DNA of 64,000 bases from Chlamydoabsidia padenii (GCA_025330725.1 JAIWND010000005.1:1-64000); one strand, 5' to 3'; numbered from the stretch's first letter, positions 49,482-62,566 are shown. A program made the numbers and translations. The notes: a model not told the origin generated them from the letters alone.

Positions 49482-49669
49482 GACAGGCAAAAGTCATCGC
49501 ACGCTTAGACAGACTGACAGAAGGATCTTGGTGTTAGGCTTTTGCGGTAAAGTATGTTGGAAATATGCTATAGTATCCACATCGCTACTTTAATCATTAG
49601 CATCTGTTGACAATTGAGCGAGTATAGCCCTTTCCAAATTTTAGTAGATGCAGGCGGGATCTGAAAATA
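49482..49669 (+). repeat. Tandem duplication, copy 1
   Basis: About 188 bp, similar to 49712-49900 at an offset of 230-231 bp. The centre (CCACATCGCTACTTTAATCA onwards, about 41 nt) is identical in both, while the outer parts have diverged. It ends with GCGGGATCTGAA (49654-49665). Confidence 0.85.
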
Positions 49670-49711
49670 AATTCTGGTGCCTCTTCGTACTCTTTTTCTT
49701 TTCTTGAATAA

Positions 49712-49900
49712 GACAGGTAAAAGTTATCGCAAGTCTGAACATACCGACATAAGGGTCTTCGAGCTTGGATATTGCGGTGACTTTTGTTGGAAATATGCTA
49801 AATTATCCACATCGCTACTTTAATCATTAGCATCTGTTGACAATTGAACGAGTACAGCCCTTTTCCAAATTTTAGTAGAGGCGGGCGGGATCTGAAAATG
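49712..49900 (+). repeat. Tandem duplication, copy 2
   Basis: Partner of 49482-49669. It starts with the same GACAGG(C/T)AAAAGT and ends with GCGGGATCTGAA (49885-49896). The conserved 41-nt block TTAATCATTAGCATCTGTTG... is kept without change. Confidence 0.85.
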
Positions 49901-50390
49901 ATGTCTGCTTCAAAATAAAATAATTGTGCCGTCCGGTATAGGTGATCCCAAAAAAGACAACAATACCAAATCTATATCATGCCATACGTATTATTCCTAT
50001 ATATTGGTCAGCACCAACCAACTAACAATACTTTTTCGTTCATCACAAAGTCCTATAAAGTGTTGCATATGATTTTTTTATTACTTTTAGTTAAAACAAG
50101 CAGTACAGTATTTCTATACTAATGTATGTCTAAATTATGATGAAATGGAGGGAGTAATGTTAAAAGGGAGACTAAACTACGTGTATGAAGGGAGGAAGAG
50201 AGATAAATAAAGCCGGAGACCACCATTACTTTGTTATTGTCGATTCCATACTATGTTATTATTGAGAAGAAGAAAAAAAGTTACTTGTTCGCAAGTCATC
50301 TTGTAGATCATCACCCAATCCTGCATCTGACTGGAAGTAGGACTATTGATCTATCTGCAGTCATCCAAGTTACCATGTAGTTGCTGTTTG

Positions 50391-51340
50391 TCAATCATTA
50401 TCATCATCATTTAGATTGTCGCAATTCATCTCGTTGGCCATTGAGCTACTACCACAGTTTGGACTTGACTTGAATGGGCTTTGCTGTAGATTCATCAAAG
50501 TTTGAGGCGCCGGTTTTTTCCTCCACATGTTTCGGGGTTGTTGTTGGTGGTTGTGATCGCTCGTCTTAAGAATCAATATATAACTGAAGACAAAGTAATA
50601 AAGAGGTTTATCTTGTAAGGGTTGTACTTACCTTGATGCACCCAATACGATTAAAGATTATGTTAGACAACATGAAGTTCCAAATAAAGCTGCAGACCAG
50701 TTCATTCGAAGGAAAAAAGATGGAATCCCAAGTGATACAGTTGATGATGATCTAAAAGTAAATATATATTAAATCCTACCTACAGCATTATTGCTCCCAT
50801 CACGTCTTTTTGTGTGTGCTGTACCCAGACCCACTTGACACCCTAAGCAGACAAGAGGAGATGGCATTAAGAGAGTCACATACCAATCATCAGTCAATCC
50901 AAGCAAATCAAGGTTCACTGTCGTTATGATGTAGATGAATAGATACAAAAGTTATTCCACACCACCACCGTATTATCATTTTGTTTGTTCTACCTTTGTC
51001 GCTTGTGTTTCAGTTGAAGAGTTGAAAGAGAGATATTCCAGTAGAAGTTGTTCACCATATTGCAAATGTCGCAGGCATTGTAAAGTGAAGACGCTATGTT
51101 TAGTTGGTTGTTCCAGATTGCAGCGACCGAGTTGGAGATGCACTGAGTTTGATGGACACTTATGTCCCACGTTGCGATAATTGAGGTTGTTTATGTTTTC
51201 GAGGAGGAAAGTTGAGACTAGAGTTGAAGACGTCGTGTTCGTATTGCAATAAGCTTGACCAAATAGATTAATGATGCGGTATGATTGATAAAGGAAAGGC
51301 ACCATAATAATGTGACTAGAATGAAGAAGTCAAGTTACAA
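50391..51340 (-). pseudogene. Exon-like fragments of a membrane protein, unresolved
   Basis: Several coding-like pieces between good splice signals lie on the minus strand: ASSLYNACDICNMVNNFYWN or the overlapping 109-codon frame from 51305, GVKWVWVQHTQKDVMGAIML (about 50845-50785), INCITWDSIFFPSNELVCSF to FNRIGCIK (about 50753-50634), and a C-terminal piece KTSDHNHQQQPRNMWRKKP to a TGA at 50391. Hydrophobic, aromatic-rich segments suggest a multi-span membrane protein, but the phases of adjacent pieces conflict. Either a decayed gene or one with unusual splice sites. Confidence 0.3.
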
Positions 51341-51987
51341 AAGAGGGAGGAGCAAAAGTATAATTAGGTATAGTATCAAGTGCCAGATAAGTAGGGAAAA
51401 AAAGTGAAGGGAAGAAAAATAAGTAAAAAAAAAAGTGGAAATAGCATATCCCCTTTTATTATTTCCCAGACGTTCAAACGCCGCCTTTAGTGGCGGGTTT
51501 TGAAAAAAGGGAGGGCCTGATCACTCTCAAAGAAACACAACTGGATGCTTTCCTTGACGCATGAATTGATTCATTTATCTTTCTTCGTTTCCTTCACAGA
51601 AGCATGAAATATACAAAGATAATATGATTCTCCAGAGTCTTTTAACATATAGTCATCATCTTCATTATTCGACAAAAATGCATACCTCATCAATTTGTAA
51701 GTGTTTACTCTATTATCTTTTTAAAATCGCATTCAAATCATCCCTTTTATGAAGTGATGCTCAATAGATTCTTCCCAGTATGTGGAACGAAATTCCTTGA
51801 TTGTCTGGTCGACACGTCAAACTTACTGGGCACCTATCGTTTTTAAAGTCCGTCCAATTCACCAGGAAAAGGTAATCTGCAAAAAAAAAAATATAATATT
51901 CGGCGCCGCTCTTTCACTTCCTTCACTTCTCTCTCTACCTGGTTGACATCATCATCTATCCTTTTACACACCACCGACCAACTAGCT
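51341..51987. other. Promoter region upstream of beta-COP
   Basis: Contains GCGGGTTTTGAA (51493-51504) and GACGCATGAATTG (51557-51569). Two GT...AG pairs (about 51700-51770) could be 5' UTR introns. The leader before ATG 51988 is CT-rich. Confidence 0.4.
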
Positions 51988-54295
51988 ATGACTGAATATT
52001 GTTATACTCTAGTTCATCAAGATGATACGACGGAACAACTTAGCCTCCAGGATTTCCAACGTGCTTTTGAAAAAGGCTCTGACGAAACACGTGTGGAGAC
52101 CATGAAGCAACTCTTGGTTATCATGCTCAACGGCGATCCCATGGAAAAACTCTTACTGCACGTCATCCGGTTTGTCCTACCCTCCAAAAACAAGCAACTC
52201 AAGAAACTGTTACATATTTATTGGGAAATTTGCCCCAAGACCAAACCTGATGGAAAACTCAAGGAAGAATTTATTTTGGTCTGGTAAGTTCCTGGGATGG
52301 TGGAAAACAAGTATCATTGACTAATCTATATATCTATATATTTATATTATATTATAGTAATGCTCTTCGAAACGATTTACAACATCCTAACGAATACATT
52401 CGAGGTGCTACTTTGCGTTTCCTATGCAAAATCAAAGAAGCTGATGTTTTAGAACCTCTTGTACCTTCTGTTCGATCTTGTCTGGTAAGTAATAGGAAAC
52501 AATAACTTTGAGATGGTTTGGGGAAAAAAAAAAAAAAAAAAAGGAGGGGGAGGGAAAACTAATATCGTACTCTTTTACTAGGAACATCGTCACTCATATG
52601 TCCGCAAAAATGCTGTTTTTGCTATTGGATCCATCTATCGACACTTTGAAATCCTATTCCCTGATGCTCCTGAAGTGGTCCAACAATTCTTGTTATCCGA
52701 AGCCGACTCAACCTGCCGCCGAAATGCTTTCGAAGTACTCTGCTCTATTGATCAACCTTTGGCCGTGGACTTTTTGGTACAATCATTCTCTTTGGTACCA
52801 TCTTATGACGAACTCTTACAACTTGCTGTTATTGAATTGATCCGTAAAGATAGCAAGACAAATTTAGCTAACAAGGTAATTTAATCACTCTCTCTGGATA
52901 TAAACGTATACTAATACTCTTTTTTAATTTTATTTTTATCATAGGGTGCCTATATTCGTTGTGTCTCTGAATTGTTGGAGGCGACTTCCCATGCTGTCAA
53001 ATATGAAGCTGCAAACATTCTTATGTTTCTTACTTCAAACCCTGCTGCAGTCAAAGGTAAGACACATAAATGATATCATCTACTCATTCAGAGAAAATGA
53101 CCATTAACCTTCTTTAATGATCCTATTAGCTACTGCCTCATGCTACATCGAATTGGTCGTCAAAGAATCCGACAACAATGTCAAATTGATCGTCCTCGAT
53201 CGTCTACGGGATCTCCATACGAAACACGAACATGTATTAGACAATTTGGTGATGGACCTTTTACAAGTGTTGTCAAGGTAAAACTAGAATACATACATAT
53301 GATAGGAATGCGTGGATGATACTAATATACACTCTGATTTTGCCTCTAGTCCTGACATTGATGTACGTCGCAAAGCTTTGAGCATTGCTATGGATATGGT
53401 ATCGTCAAGAAATGTACAAGAAGTGGTACTTGTTTTGAAAAAGGAACTGGTTAAAACTCATGATCAAGAATATGAAAAGGTATGTTCCGTAACAGTAATC
53501 AACAAAAGATACTGATCTTATTTTTATTTTTCTCCTTTAGAACACCGAATACCGACAATTATTGATCCAATCAATCCATGCTTGTGCTATCCAATTCTCT
53601 GAAGTAGCTGCCAATGTTGTACATGTGCTTATGGAATTCCTTGGCGACATCAACAATCCTTCTGCTGTCGATGTGGTGGCATTCGTCCGACAGGTGGTTG
53701 AAAAGTTCCCCGACTTGCGTGCCTCTATCTTGGAGAAATTGATGGAAACTTTTGTCGACATGAAATCAAGCAAGGTCTTCCGCGGTGCTCTTTGGATTCT
53801 TGGTGAATACTGTCAAGACGAAAAGGAAATCAACGAAGCTTGGGAACAGATTCGACAGGTACTTGGCGAAGTACCACTACTTGCATCCGAACAACGACTA
53901 TTGGATCAAGTCGAACAAGAAGAAAACGATCGCGAAAATGAAGATACTGGTAAGAATACATCTTCCTCTCGACGTATCTTACCCGATGGTACATATGCCA
54001 CTGAAAGCGCTTACACTGAACCATCTGCTGCCGCTCGACTCGATACTGTCAAATCTGCTGTTAAGCCACCTTTAAGAGGTAAGTCAATGATCTTGAATAA
54101 CGATATGCCGTATAAATATACTCATAAATATTAATCACTGATTTTGGATTCTTCATGCACAGCTCTTCTTCTTAATGGTGACTACTATCTTGGTTCCGTT
54201 CTGGCAACTACTTTGACCAAGTTGGCGTTACGATATAGCAAACTAGTCTCTGATCCTGTTTCTGGTAATGCTCGCAGGGCTGAAGTAAGTTGGAA

Positions 54296-54344
<49 letters not shown>

Positions 54345-55528
54345 AGTTACTGACACTTTTTGATATATAACTTTATAGGCAATGCTGATAATGACAAGTA
54401 TCATTCGTGTTGGTCAATCGCAGTTTGTATCCTTCCAAATTGACGAAGATTCCTATGATCGGATCATGCAGGATTTACGTGTTGTTGGTACCTATTCCCA
54501 AGGTGGTGTCGTCGACAAAGTCTTTTTGGAAGAAACCAAGGCTGCTTATGCAAAACAAATTCAAGATGAAGAAGTAAGTATGGTCATATAAAGGGGAAGG
54601 ACAAGGTGATATTTATAAACTTACACTCAATTTTATCTCTAGAAACGTGCTGCTGAAGCCAAAGCAAATGATCAAGGGGGCGTAAAGATTCAAGTAGATG
54701 ATGCCATTGTATTCCGACAATTGTCCAAAAAAACGGGTGGAAACACAACAGATGAAGTAAGTAGATGTGTATAATAACTATTACTATTATCTGATGTTAT
54801 CATTATATTATTTTATATAGTATGATCAAGACTTATCTCGTGCGACTGGTGTGCTAGATAACAAGGATGATTTGATGTCCAAGCTCAGCCGTATTGTCCA
54901 ATTGACTGGGTTTTCTGATCAAGTTTATGCCGAAGCTGTGGTCAATGTACATCAATATGATGTTTTACTGGGTAAGTCGAAATCTTTTACTGAAACAGTC
55001 ATGATTCTAATGATCCCACTCCACCTTTTGTATTAAATTTTATCAGATGTCCTGATTGTTAACCAAACCGCCGAAACCTTACAAAACTTGACAGTGGAAT
55101 TCGCAACCTTGGGTGATCTTAAACTTGTGGATCGACCTACTTCTCACAGTCTTGCTCCTCACGCATTCCTCACCATCAAGGCCTCTATCAAGGTATCATC
55201 CACGGAAACAGGTGTCATCTTTGGGAACATTGTCTATGATACGAATGCTGCAGCTTCTGATAGCAACTGCGTAGTTTTGAATGATGTACATATTGATATT
55301 GTTGATTACATCAACCCTGCCACATGTACTGAAACTCAGGTAAATGCATAAAATATATGATAGTAAATGAAACTCACTTCCTTCTTTGCTTTTGCCTTTT
55401 GATTGACTAGTTCCGATCTCACTGGGTCGAATTCGAATGGGAAAACAAAGTCAACGTCAATACCACGATCACGTAAGTCTTGAACTAGTAAGCAGTGCAC
55501 TTATACCAAAGTGAAGGTGCTCGACTCA

Positions 55529-55566
<38 letters not shown>

Positions 55567-56024
55567 CCCTTAGTGACCTACGAACATACCTTGATCATCT
55601 TACTTCATCAACAAACCTACGATGCTTGACACCTGAACGGCAACTTGAAGGAGATTGTGGATTCTTATCAGCCAATCTGTACGCTCGTAGTATCTTTGGT
55701 AAGGGAATAGGATTTATTGTCAAAGACGATATGATGATGATGATGATGATGATGATGATGGCACAATATTAACTAATACGACTTCTTTGTATCAACCACA
55801 ATAGGTGAAGACGCTTTGGCAAACATCAGTCTTGAAAAGACAGGCGATGGCCCCATCACCGGCCATATTAGAATACGTAGTAAAACTCAAGGACTTGCAT
55901 TAAGCTTAGGTAAGCAAGATAATAACATAACCTGTGGTATGGACAATCAGTAATGCAAACATTTTAATTGTATTCTATATTTTTATTTATAGGTGACAAG
56001 ATTACTTTGGCCCAAAAAACTTGA
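51988..56024 (+). CDS. SEC26: Coatomer (COPI) subunit beta
   Basis: Sixteen exons: 51988-52283, 52358-52484, 52582-52875, 52945-53056, 53130-53277, 53350-53479, 53541-54078, 54163-54284, 54379-54573, 54643-54756, 54821-54971, 55047-55339, 55411-55472, 55574-55698, 55805-55909 and 55993-56024; 947 aa, the usual beta-COP length. The N-terminal two thirds is an adaptin-type helical solenoid ([61 protein letters not shown]). The C-terminal appendage has [29 protein letters not shown] IFGNIVYDT, and [10 protein letters not shown]. It coats Golgi-to-ER and intra-Golgi vesicles with Arf1. Introns at 54298 and 55533 contain long T runs. Confidence 0.95.
54298..54342. repeat. 45-nt poly-T in a beta-COP intron
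   Basis: Coding-strand T run just upstream of a 3' splice region. Confidence 0.95.
55731..55760. repeat. (GAT)n microsatellite in a beta-COP intron
   Basis: Ten GAT units in the intron between exons 14 and 15. Confidence 0.9.
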
Positions 56025-56362
56025 GCCTAGATGCCCTTCCCCCTATCCCTATTCCTATCATGATCACTTCACATTTAGTCTACTATCCCCTATTATATGT
56101 GGCCCTACTACTTCCCTTATCCCCCCATCTTATAAATTATCTTTAACCTTTTTGTAATTGGTCTAAATAAAAAAAAATAAAACAACTACATATGCAACGC
56201 ATTTATCATACTGTCTTTTGTGTAAAAGGATGATGGTCTTTACAGAGACAAAAACAGATGGGTTTTTATTGGGTTAAAAAAAAAAGAGGGTGTCGGTAAC
56301 AAATGATGGTTAAAATACACATAATCTAATGATAACTAGGAGAGTTTCTATTAACTAGTCGT
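56025..56362. other. Convergent spacer
   Basis: Tail-to-tail gap between beta-COP and the ATP synthase delta gene. AATAAA at 56166-56171 serves beta-COP; the rest is A/T-rich. Confidence 0.5.
56166..56171 (+). terminator. Polyadenylation signal AATAAA
   Basis: 142 bp after the beta-COP stop codon. Confidence 0.45.
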
Positions 56363-56493
56363 TTATTTAGACAAAGCGGCTTGGAGGGCTTCGTAGACAC
56401 CAACTTCGATCTTGGCAGCAGCCTTTTCAGCTTCGGATCCAGAGCCATTGGCAACTTGTTGAGCTTCGGTAAGAGCAGATTGGACACGCTATG

Positions 56494-56553
<60 letters not shown>

Positions 56554-57240
56554 TATTAGCTACTCACCCACCACCATAAAAATGACCCTGGAATTTTTTT
56601 TTTTTTGGCCCTATATACTTACTTCAAGAGAGAAGTCTTCGAGAGGAGAAGCTTCGACGGCATTGATGTTCAAAGAAGAGTCGGGGTTGATGATGGCGAA
56701 ACCACCAGAAGCTATAAAGAGATGACAAGAATGAGCATTAATAAAACCCACCCTCGATAAAAACAAGGTTCCTGATTATATACTTGCCAAAGAACTTCTT
56801 GGTGACATCAGCAGATTCGACAATTTCGATAACACCAGGGTTCAATTGTTCGATGGTGGGGACGTGGTTGGCGAGAATACCCATATCACCAGAGGTGGCA
56901 GCCAAGTTGACTTGTTGGACGCTGGTGGCTTTATAGATGGACTAAGTGTTAAAGGACAAGTGCAAATTGATTAATGTCAAGAGCATCAAGTTGTTGTTGG
57001 TGTTGTTGTTGTTTTATATCAATTAAAGCTTACCTTGTGAGGCAAAACAAAGGTCAAGGCAAGCTTGTCAGTAGTGGCAGGGGCTTCAGAAGCATAGAAT
57101 CGAGCTAAAGTGGATAAAAATATAATGGTAAAAAGTTAAAACAAAAAAGGTCAATGATTATTCATGATGGTAGACTTACCAGAGCGGACATGCTTGGAAG
57201 CAGTGACAGCAACACGAGAGGCTCTAGTAAAAGCGTTCAT
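56363..57240 (-). CDS. ATP16: Mitochondrial F1-ATPase subunit delta
   Basis: Exons 57240-57180, 57104-57034, 56941-56788, 56711-56623 and 56488-56363; 166 aa, the normal length. A mitochondrial presequence (MNAFTRASRVAVTASKHVRS) leads to the beta-sandwich (LALTFVLPHKSIYKATSVQQ, LAATSGDMGILANHVPTIEQ, FFASGGFAIINPDSSLNI) and the C-terminal helical hairpin (LEDFSLERVQSALTEAQQ, AAAKIEVGVYEALQAALSK). The subunit (bacterial epsilon) is part of the rotor's central stalk. The third intron has a GC donor (GCAAGT) after TTTG, and the fourth contains a 57-nt T run on the coding strand. It is transcribed away from the F1 beta gene. Confidence 0.95.
56494..56550. repeat. 57-nt poly-A (poly-T on the coding strand) in an ATP16 intron
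   Basis: Lies directly before the last exon's 3' splice site on the minus strand (TTT...TTCATAG). Confidence 0.95.
56712..56787 (-). other. GC-AG intron of ATP16
   Basis: Donor G|GCAAGT, acceptor TTTATAG. It joins KKFF to ASGGFA in the conserved order; no GT donor fits this frame. Confidence 0.8.
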
Positions 57241-57559
57241 GATTATTTTAATGGAGAAGGTTAGGGAAAAGAGAGGGGATGAAATTCTTTTTTGAGAGTG
57301 ACTTTTGAATTTGAGGGAGGGGGGGGGGAAACAGGGCGGAGAAATAGAGTTGGCGTCATCCATACAAAGAACTTTATCTTATGGTATCATTGTTCGATTA
57401 AGCGATGAACCATGACAGAATTCAATCCTTGGAATCAATACTATTAACAGTAGGGAACTGAATGAAATAGTTATGTATATGTATCTTTTATAATTATCAT
57501 GGTGAACTTTTGGTCTAGGTTTTTACTGGTATGGGGAGCTGTGAGGAGCGGGGTTTCAA

Positions 57560-57597
<38 letters not shown>

Positions 57598-57681
57598 GCT
57601 CTGGCATAATTTATTTGGGAAGGGGGTCAAACAATTTTGCCTCTCTCTTTAACCCCTCTCTCTCTTTTTTTTTTAACCGTC
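57241..57681. promoter_or_regulatory. Bidirectional promoter of two F1-ATPase genes
   Basis: 441 bp between the divergent start codons of the delta and beta subunits. It includes GCGGGGTTTCAA (57548-57559), a 35-nt T run (57562-57596) and CT-rich leaders on both sides. Shared control is inferred from position and common function. Confidence 0.5.
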
Positions 57682-59462
<1,781 letters not shown>

Positions 59463-59527
59463 ATTAGAATAGTGTGGTTTGGTGTAGTATAGAATATTTG
59501 AAAACTTGTCTTGTTACTTTTTTTTTT

Positions 59528-59533
59528 AATAAA
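59528..59533 (+). terminator. Polyadenylation signal AATAAA
   Basis: 66 bp after the ATP2 stop codon. Confidence 0.5.
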
Positions 59534-59729
59534 CTGATACCTTATGTCTAAAGGCGGATGTCACTTGGCGGGCTTTAAATACGAATTTATATGCAGATGG
59601 ACATTTAAATGCCGTCCACCTAACCATGTTTGTGGCGAAGGCTATGAACGTCTCTGCATTACAAAGACACAATAGTCTTGGGGAAAAAAAGAAAATAAAG
59701 TTTAGTTCACACGGTCTTGCATGTAAAAG

Positions 59730-59738
59730 TATATAAAG
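59730..59738 (+). promoter_or_regulatory. TATA box of the aldolase-type gene
   Basis: TATATAAAG 71 bp upstream of ATG 59809. Confidence 0.5.
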
Positions 59739-59808
59739 AGTATACTCACCTCCTTATATCTCCCTTTTTTTCCACTTTCAACAACACATCCACTGACAAG
59801 TTAAAACC

Positions 59809-60932
59809 ATGGAAAAGTGAGACAAAGGATACAAAAAGATAGCACACAGAACTAATCTTATCTCATATACAGTGAACAGATAAAACATTATGCCGTATTC
59901 AGCCGTTCCTCACGAAAGATCGTCCTTTCTGGTACAGAGACTGAACAACAAGCTCGGGAAGCAGAAGCCCAACAAATTTTGATTCCCCGACCACCCAGCT
60001 TTAAGGATTTTCATGAGCAGCGTGTTCATCAGAAACAGCGCCTGGCTGCAGGTTTTCGCTTAATGGCCAAGTTCGGTTGGGTAAGTTGGCAATGAATAAC
60101 TCATGATGGTAACACAAACTGATTAGTTGTAATTCTTTTCAGGACGAAGGCGTTGCGGGGCACTTGACAGTCAGAGATCCCGAGTTTCCTGATTTATTTT
60201 GGTAAGGGGAAAGGCAAAAAAAAAACATTTTTTAAGCGCCGAAATTCATGCATGATGTTTTTAGGGTGAATGCCATGGGACAACATTTCGGAACAATCAA
60301 GGCAAGTGATTTGATTTTACTTGATCATGAAGGAAATATTGTTCGTGGTAATAGATTAGTAAACAAGGCAGCTTTTATGATTCATGAAGCCATCCATCGA
60401 GCAAGGCCTGATGCAGTTTGTGCGGTCCACACGTGAGTATCTTGGGAAAGGCTTCTCGATTAAAAAAAAACTAATGACGATAATGTAATATAGACATTCT
60501 ATGTATGGAAAAACATTTTCAGCCCTCGGACGTCCGTTACTTCCCATCACACAAGACGCCTGTGCTTTCTACAATGATCACAGTGTATATGATCAATTTG
60601 GCGGAATTGTATTTGATCCCGAAGAAGGTCAGCGTCTCGTAGACACATTGGGACCAAAGAACAAGGCAATGATTCTTCAAAATCATGGTCTCTTGACTGT
60701 AGGAGATACAATTGAAGCTGCTGTTTGGTGGTTTGTTTCTATGGATCGGTGCTGTCATTCTCAGTTACTGGCCGAAGCAGCTTCCGTCAATGGCTACCAT
60801 GATTTGAAGGTGATCCCCGACGATATTGCTTCAGGCACATGTAATAATCTAGGCTCCAACAAGGCAGGATATGTCCAAGCTCAGCCAATGTTTGATCTTA
60901 TCATCAAAGAAAACCCTGATTGCCTTTTGTAA
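59809..60932 (+). CDS. Class II aldolase/adducin domain protein
   Basis: Exons 59809-59816, 59873-60080, 60143-60201, 60265-60432 and 60494-60932; 293 aa. The first exon holds only 8 nt (Met-Glu and two bases). The fold is recognised from [34 protein letters not shown], the metal-binding HTHSMYG, and [19 protein letters not shown]. Histidines in GHL, HTH and NHG fit the zinc site of fuculose-phosphate aldolase relatives. Fungal members are common but rarely characterised; some act as aldolases or epimerases on sugar phosphates. It appears cytosolic. Confidence 0.88.
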
Positions 60933-61162
60933 TCAAAATAAACCCCCAATCATTACAAATACTAGTTAGTTTAAATCAAATGTTTTATTAATCAAGTAGG
61001 ATTTTTTTTAAAAAAAAGAAGAGGACTATTAAAAGAGGATGGAGGATGGAGGAGGTATGTAATTACTATTGTGGGTGGAGTATATTGGTTTTAAAGTATA
61101 GGGTAACAAGGAAGATGGAGGGATCTAGTTAGCCGCTTTTTCTTAATTGTGAGATCTGTTCA

Positions 61163-61510
61163 TTAGTACTTCAGAATGATGTAGAGAGCATGGACTAAAA
61201 AGAAAAGGTAATTGTGTTGGTCAATCGGTTCACTTTTTTTTTTTTTTTTTCCCTTCCCCCAGTCAGCCTGTTTTTCGATTTTATTCAGTTATGATACTTA
61301 CTGATTCCAGGAATATAACCAAGACAAGTCAGGGCAATGTTGATGAGTAAATCGCTGTTACATCCTCGTTCACTGTAGACGCCGATAGGTGGAATGATAA
61401 CAGCTAATTGGTAATAAGAGATTAGTCAATTCAGCTTTCCCACGCTGGACAAACTATAAGATCTACTTACCAAGGATGATTTTGCAAATGTCAGAAGCAG
61501 TGAAGGCCAT
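61163..61510 (-). CDS. PMP3: Plasma membrane proteolipid 3 (PMP3/SNA family)
   Basis: Exons 61510-61471, 61403-61302 and 61194-61163; 57 aa, standard length. Two hydrophobic helices: CKIILAVIIPPIGVY and LLINIALTCLGYIPGIIHAL, joined by SERGCNSD, ending in IILKY. Family members sit in the plasma membrane and influence membrane potential and salt tolerance. The recurrent element GCGGGATTTCAA lies 103 bp upstream. Confidence 0.95.
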
Positions 61511-61612
61511 GTTTGTTTGTTTTTCAGTGTGTTTAAAATGGAGAAGAGAAAGACCGAGGGGAGGGAAATAAACTTCTTTTTATACTCGCTCATCGAGGAG
61601 AAAATAGAAATT

Positions 61613-61624
61613 GCGGGATTTCAA
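61613..61624 (-). promoter_or_regulatory. Recurrent element GCGGGATTTCAA
   Basis: 103 bp upstream of the PMP3 start codon, on the opposite strand to the gene. Confidence 0.45.
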
Positions 61625-61748
61625 AAACCGATCTATCGTTTTCAAAAAGAAGCTACGCCAATCTTTTTGAAAAATATGATTTCAAAACAGAAATACAGAA
61701 CTCTTCAAGTTGCGTCTTACCTAATTATCCCTCATTATGGTACAACAT

Positions 61749-61820
61749 ACAGTACACTGTATGTACAGTACAATACAGTACAAACAGTACAATGCTGTCC
61801 TTGAGAAAGCCAGTACTGTA
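61749..61820. repeat. Cluster of ACAGTAC repeats
   Basis: ACAGTAC occurs four times at about 61749, 61764, 61775 and 61784, and as GTACTGTAC near 61812-61820. The units are near-palindromic (GTACTGTAC), so single-strand folding or a dimeric binding site are possible. Confidence 0.6.
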
Positions 61821-61958
61821 CTTAAATATGAGAGCACCGTATGAGCTGAGCACAGTGGATTCCGGTCGAGACTCTTAATATATTCATGCATAATAAATCA
61901 TAGTACGGCTCTTTCTTTTGATTTACGATCTATCGACATTAATGTGGGGTGAACAAAT

Positions 61959-61970
61959 TTCAAATCCCGA
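61959..61970 (+). promoter_or_regulatory. Recurrent element TTCAAATCCCGA
   Basis: 144 bp upstream of the wall-protein ATG at 62114. Confidence 0.45.
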
Positions 61971-62113
61971 GTGATAAAAATCTGGAATCAGAAAAGACAA
62001 GAAATACTGGATTTGGATTATTTCAAAACCAGACAGTAATACAAAGTGATACGATGAGTATAACTAATATGAATGTCTGCTTATCTTCCACTGTCTTTTC
62101 TTTTCTCATCATC

Positions 62114-62566
62114 ATGAAGTGCATTTCATTGTTCTTTTTTTTATTCATTGTATCCGTGTCATCGGTATCCGGTCAACATACGACCAGTCCTCGCTTTTCA
62201 GCGGTGCCTCAGCCTACTGTCTCGGGAGTCGCTTGTATTCAAAAAGTATGCCCTTCAGACTCCTTACAGCCAACTTGTCCTTCAGATTGTCCTTCTGGAT
62301 GCAAATACATTCCTGATCAATGTTGTCCTCAAGTCACAGTTGCTGTTTGCCAAGTTGGTTCAACCACCTCATCCTCTTCTTCCAGCTCCACCCTTTCACC
62401 ATCGGTCCTCACATCACCTCTCCCTTCTTCTTCTTCTTCTTCTTCTTCTTCTTTGTCTACATTAAGTGTATCTTCACCTTCTTCAACACCCAACTCTGGT
62501 GCCAAAGTTCAAGCGTCACTTTGCTCTGTAGTGAGTCTGATTTTGATTGGCTGTCTTTTGCTTTAG
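62114..62566 (+). CDS. Cys-rich, Ser-rich GPI-anchored-type wall protein, 150 aa
   Basis: Intronless. ATG 62114 gives a clean signal peptide (MKCISLFFFLFIVSVSSVSG); an open frame upstream is not needed. The mature N-terminal part has eight closely spaced Cys (CIQKVCPSD, CPSDCPSGCKYIPDQCCPQ, CQVG). A long Ser/Thr/Pro linker with poly-Ser runs is likely O-mannosylated. The hydrophobic end (CSVVSLILIGCLLL) after a small-residue region (NSGAKVQAS) fits a GPI signal. Probably a cell-wall or surface protein; no enzyme motif is seen, and the family is not recognised beyond this type. Confidence 0.75.
   Translation: MKCISLFFFLFIVSVSSVSGQHTTSPRFSAVPQPTVSGVACIQKVCPSDSLQPTCPSDCPSGCKYIPDQCCPQVTVAVCQVGSTTSSSSSSSTLSPSVLTSPLPSSSSSSSSSLSTLSVSSPSSTPNSGAKVQASLCSVVSLILIGCLLL

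Larger units (their letters stand above)
48855..50390. other. 1.5-kb intergenic region with duplication
   Basis: Holds a second orphan TATA box (CTATAAAAGG, 49348-49357) with GATGCATGAA just downstream, and the tandem duplication at 49482-49900. The 71-codon frame starting at 49378 runs into the duplication and has no family resemblance. No supported coding gene. Confidence 0.45.
59463..59808. other. Intergenic with recurrent element and TATA box
   Basis: AATAAA (59528-59533) for ATP2, GCGGGCTTTAAA (59568-59579), and TATATAAAG (59730-59738) 71 bp before the next ATG. Confidence 0.5.
61511..62113. other. Divergent promoter region with ACAGTAC cluster
   Basis: Between PMP3 and the wall-protein gene. 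It carries two copies of the recurrent element (61613-61624, 61959-61970), ATTCATGCA (61882-61890) and a cluster of ACAGTAC/GTACTGT repeats (61749-61820). Confidence 0.5.

Noticed and set aside
49378..49593. 71-codon frame 21 bp after the TATA box at 49348
   Set aside because: The leader would be too short and the frame is not preserved in the second copy of the duplication, so a coding role is unlikely.
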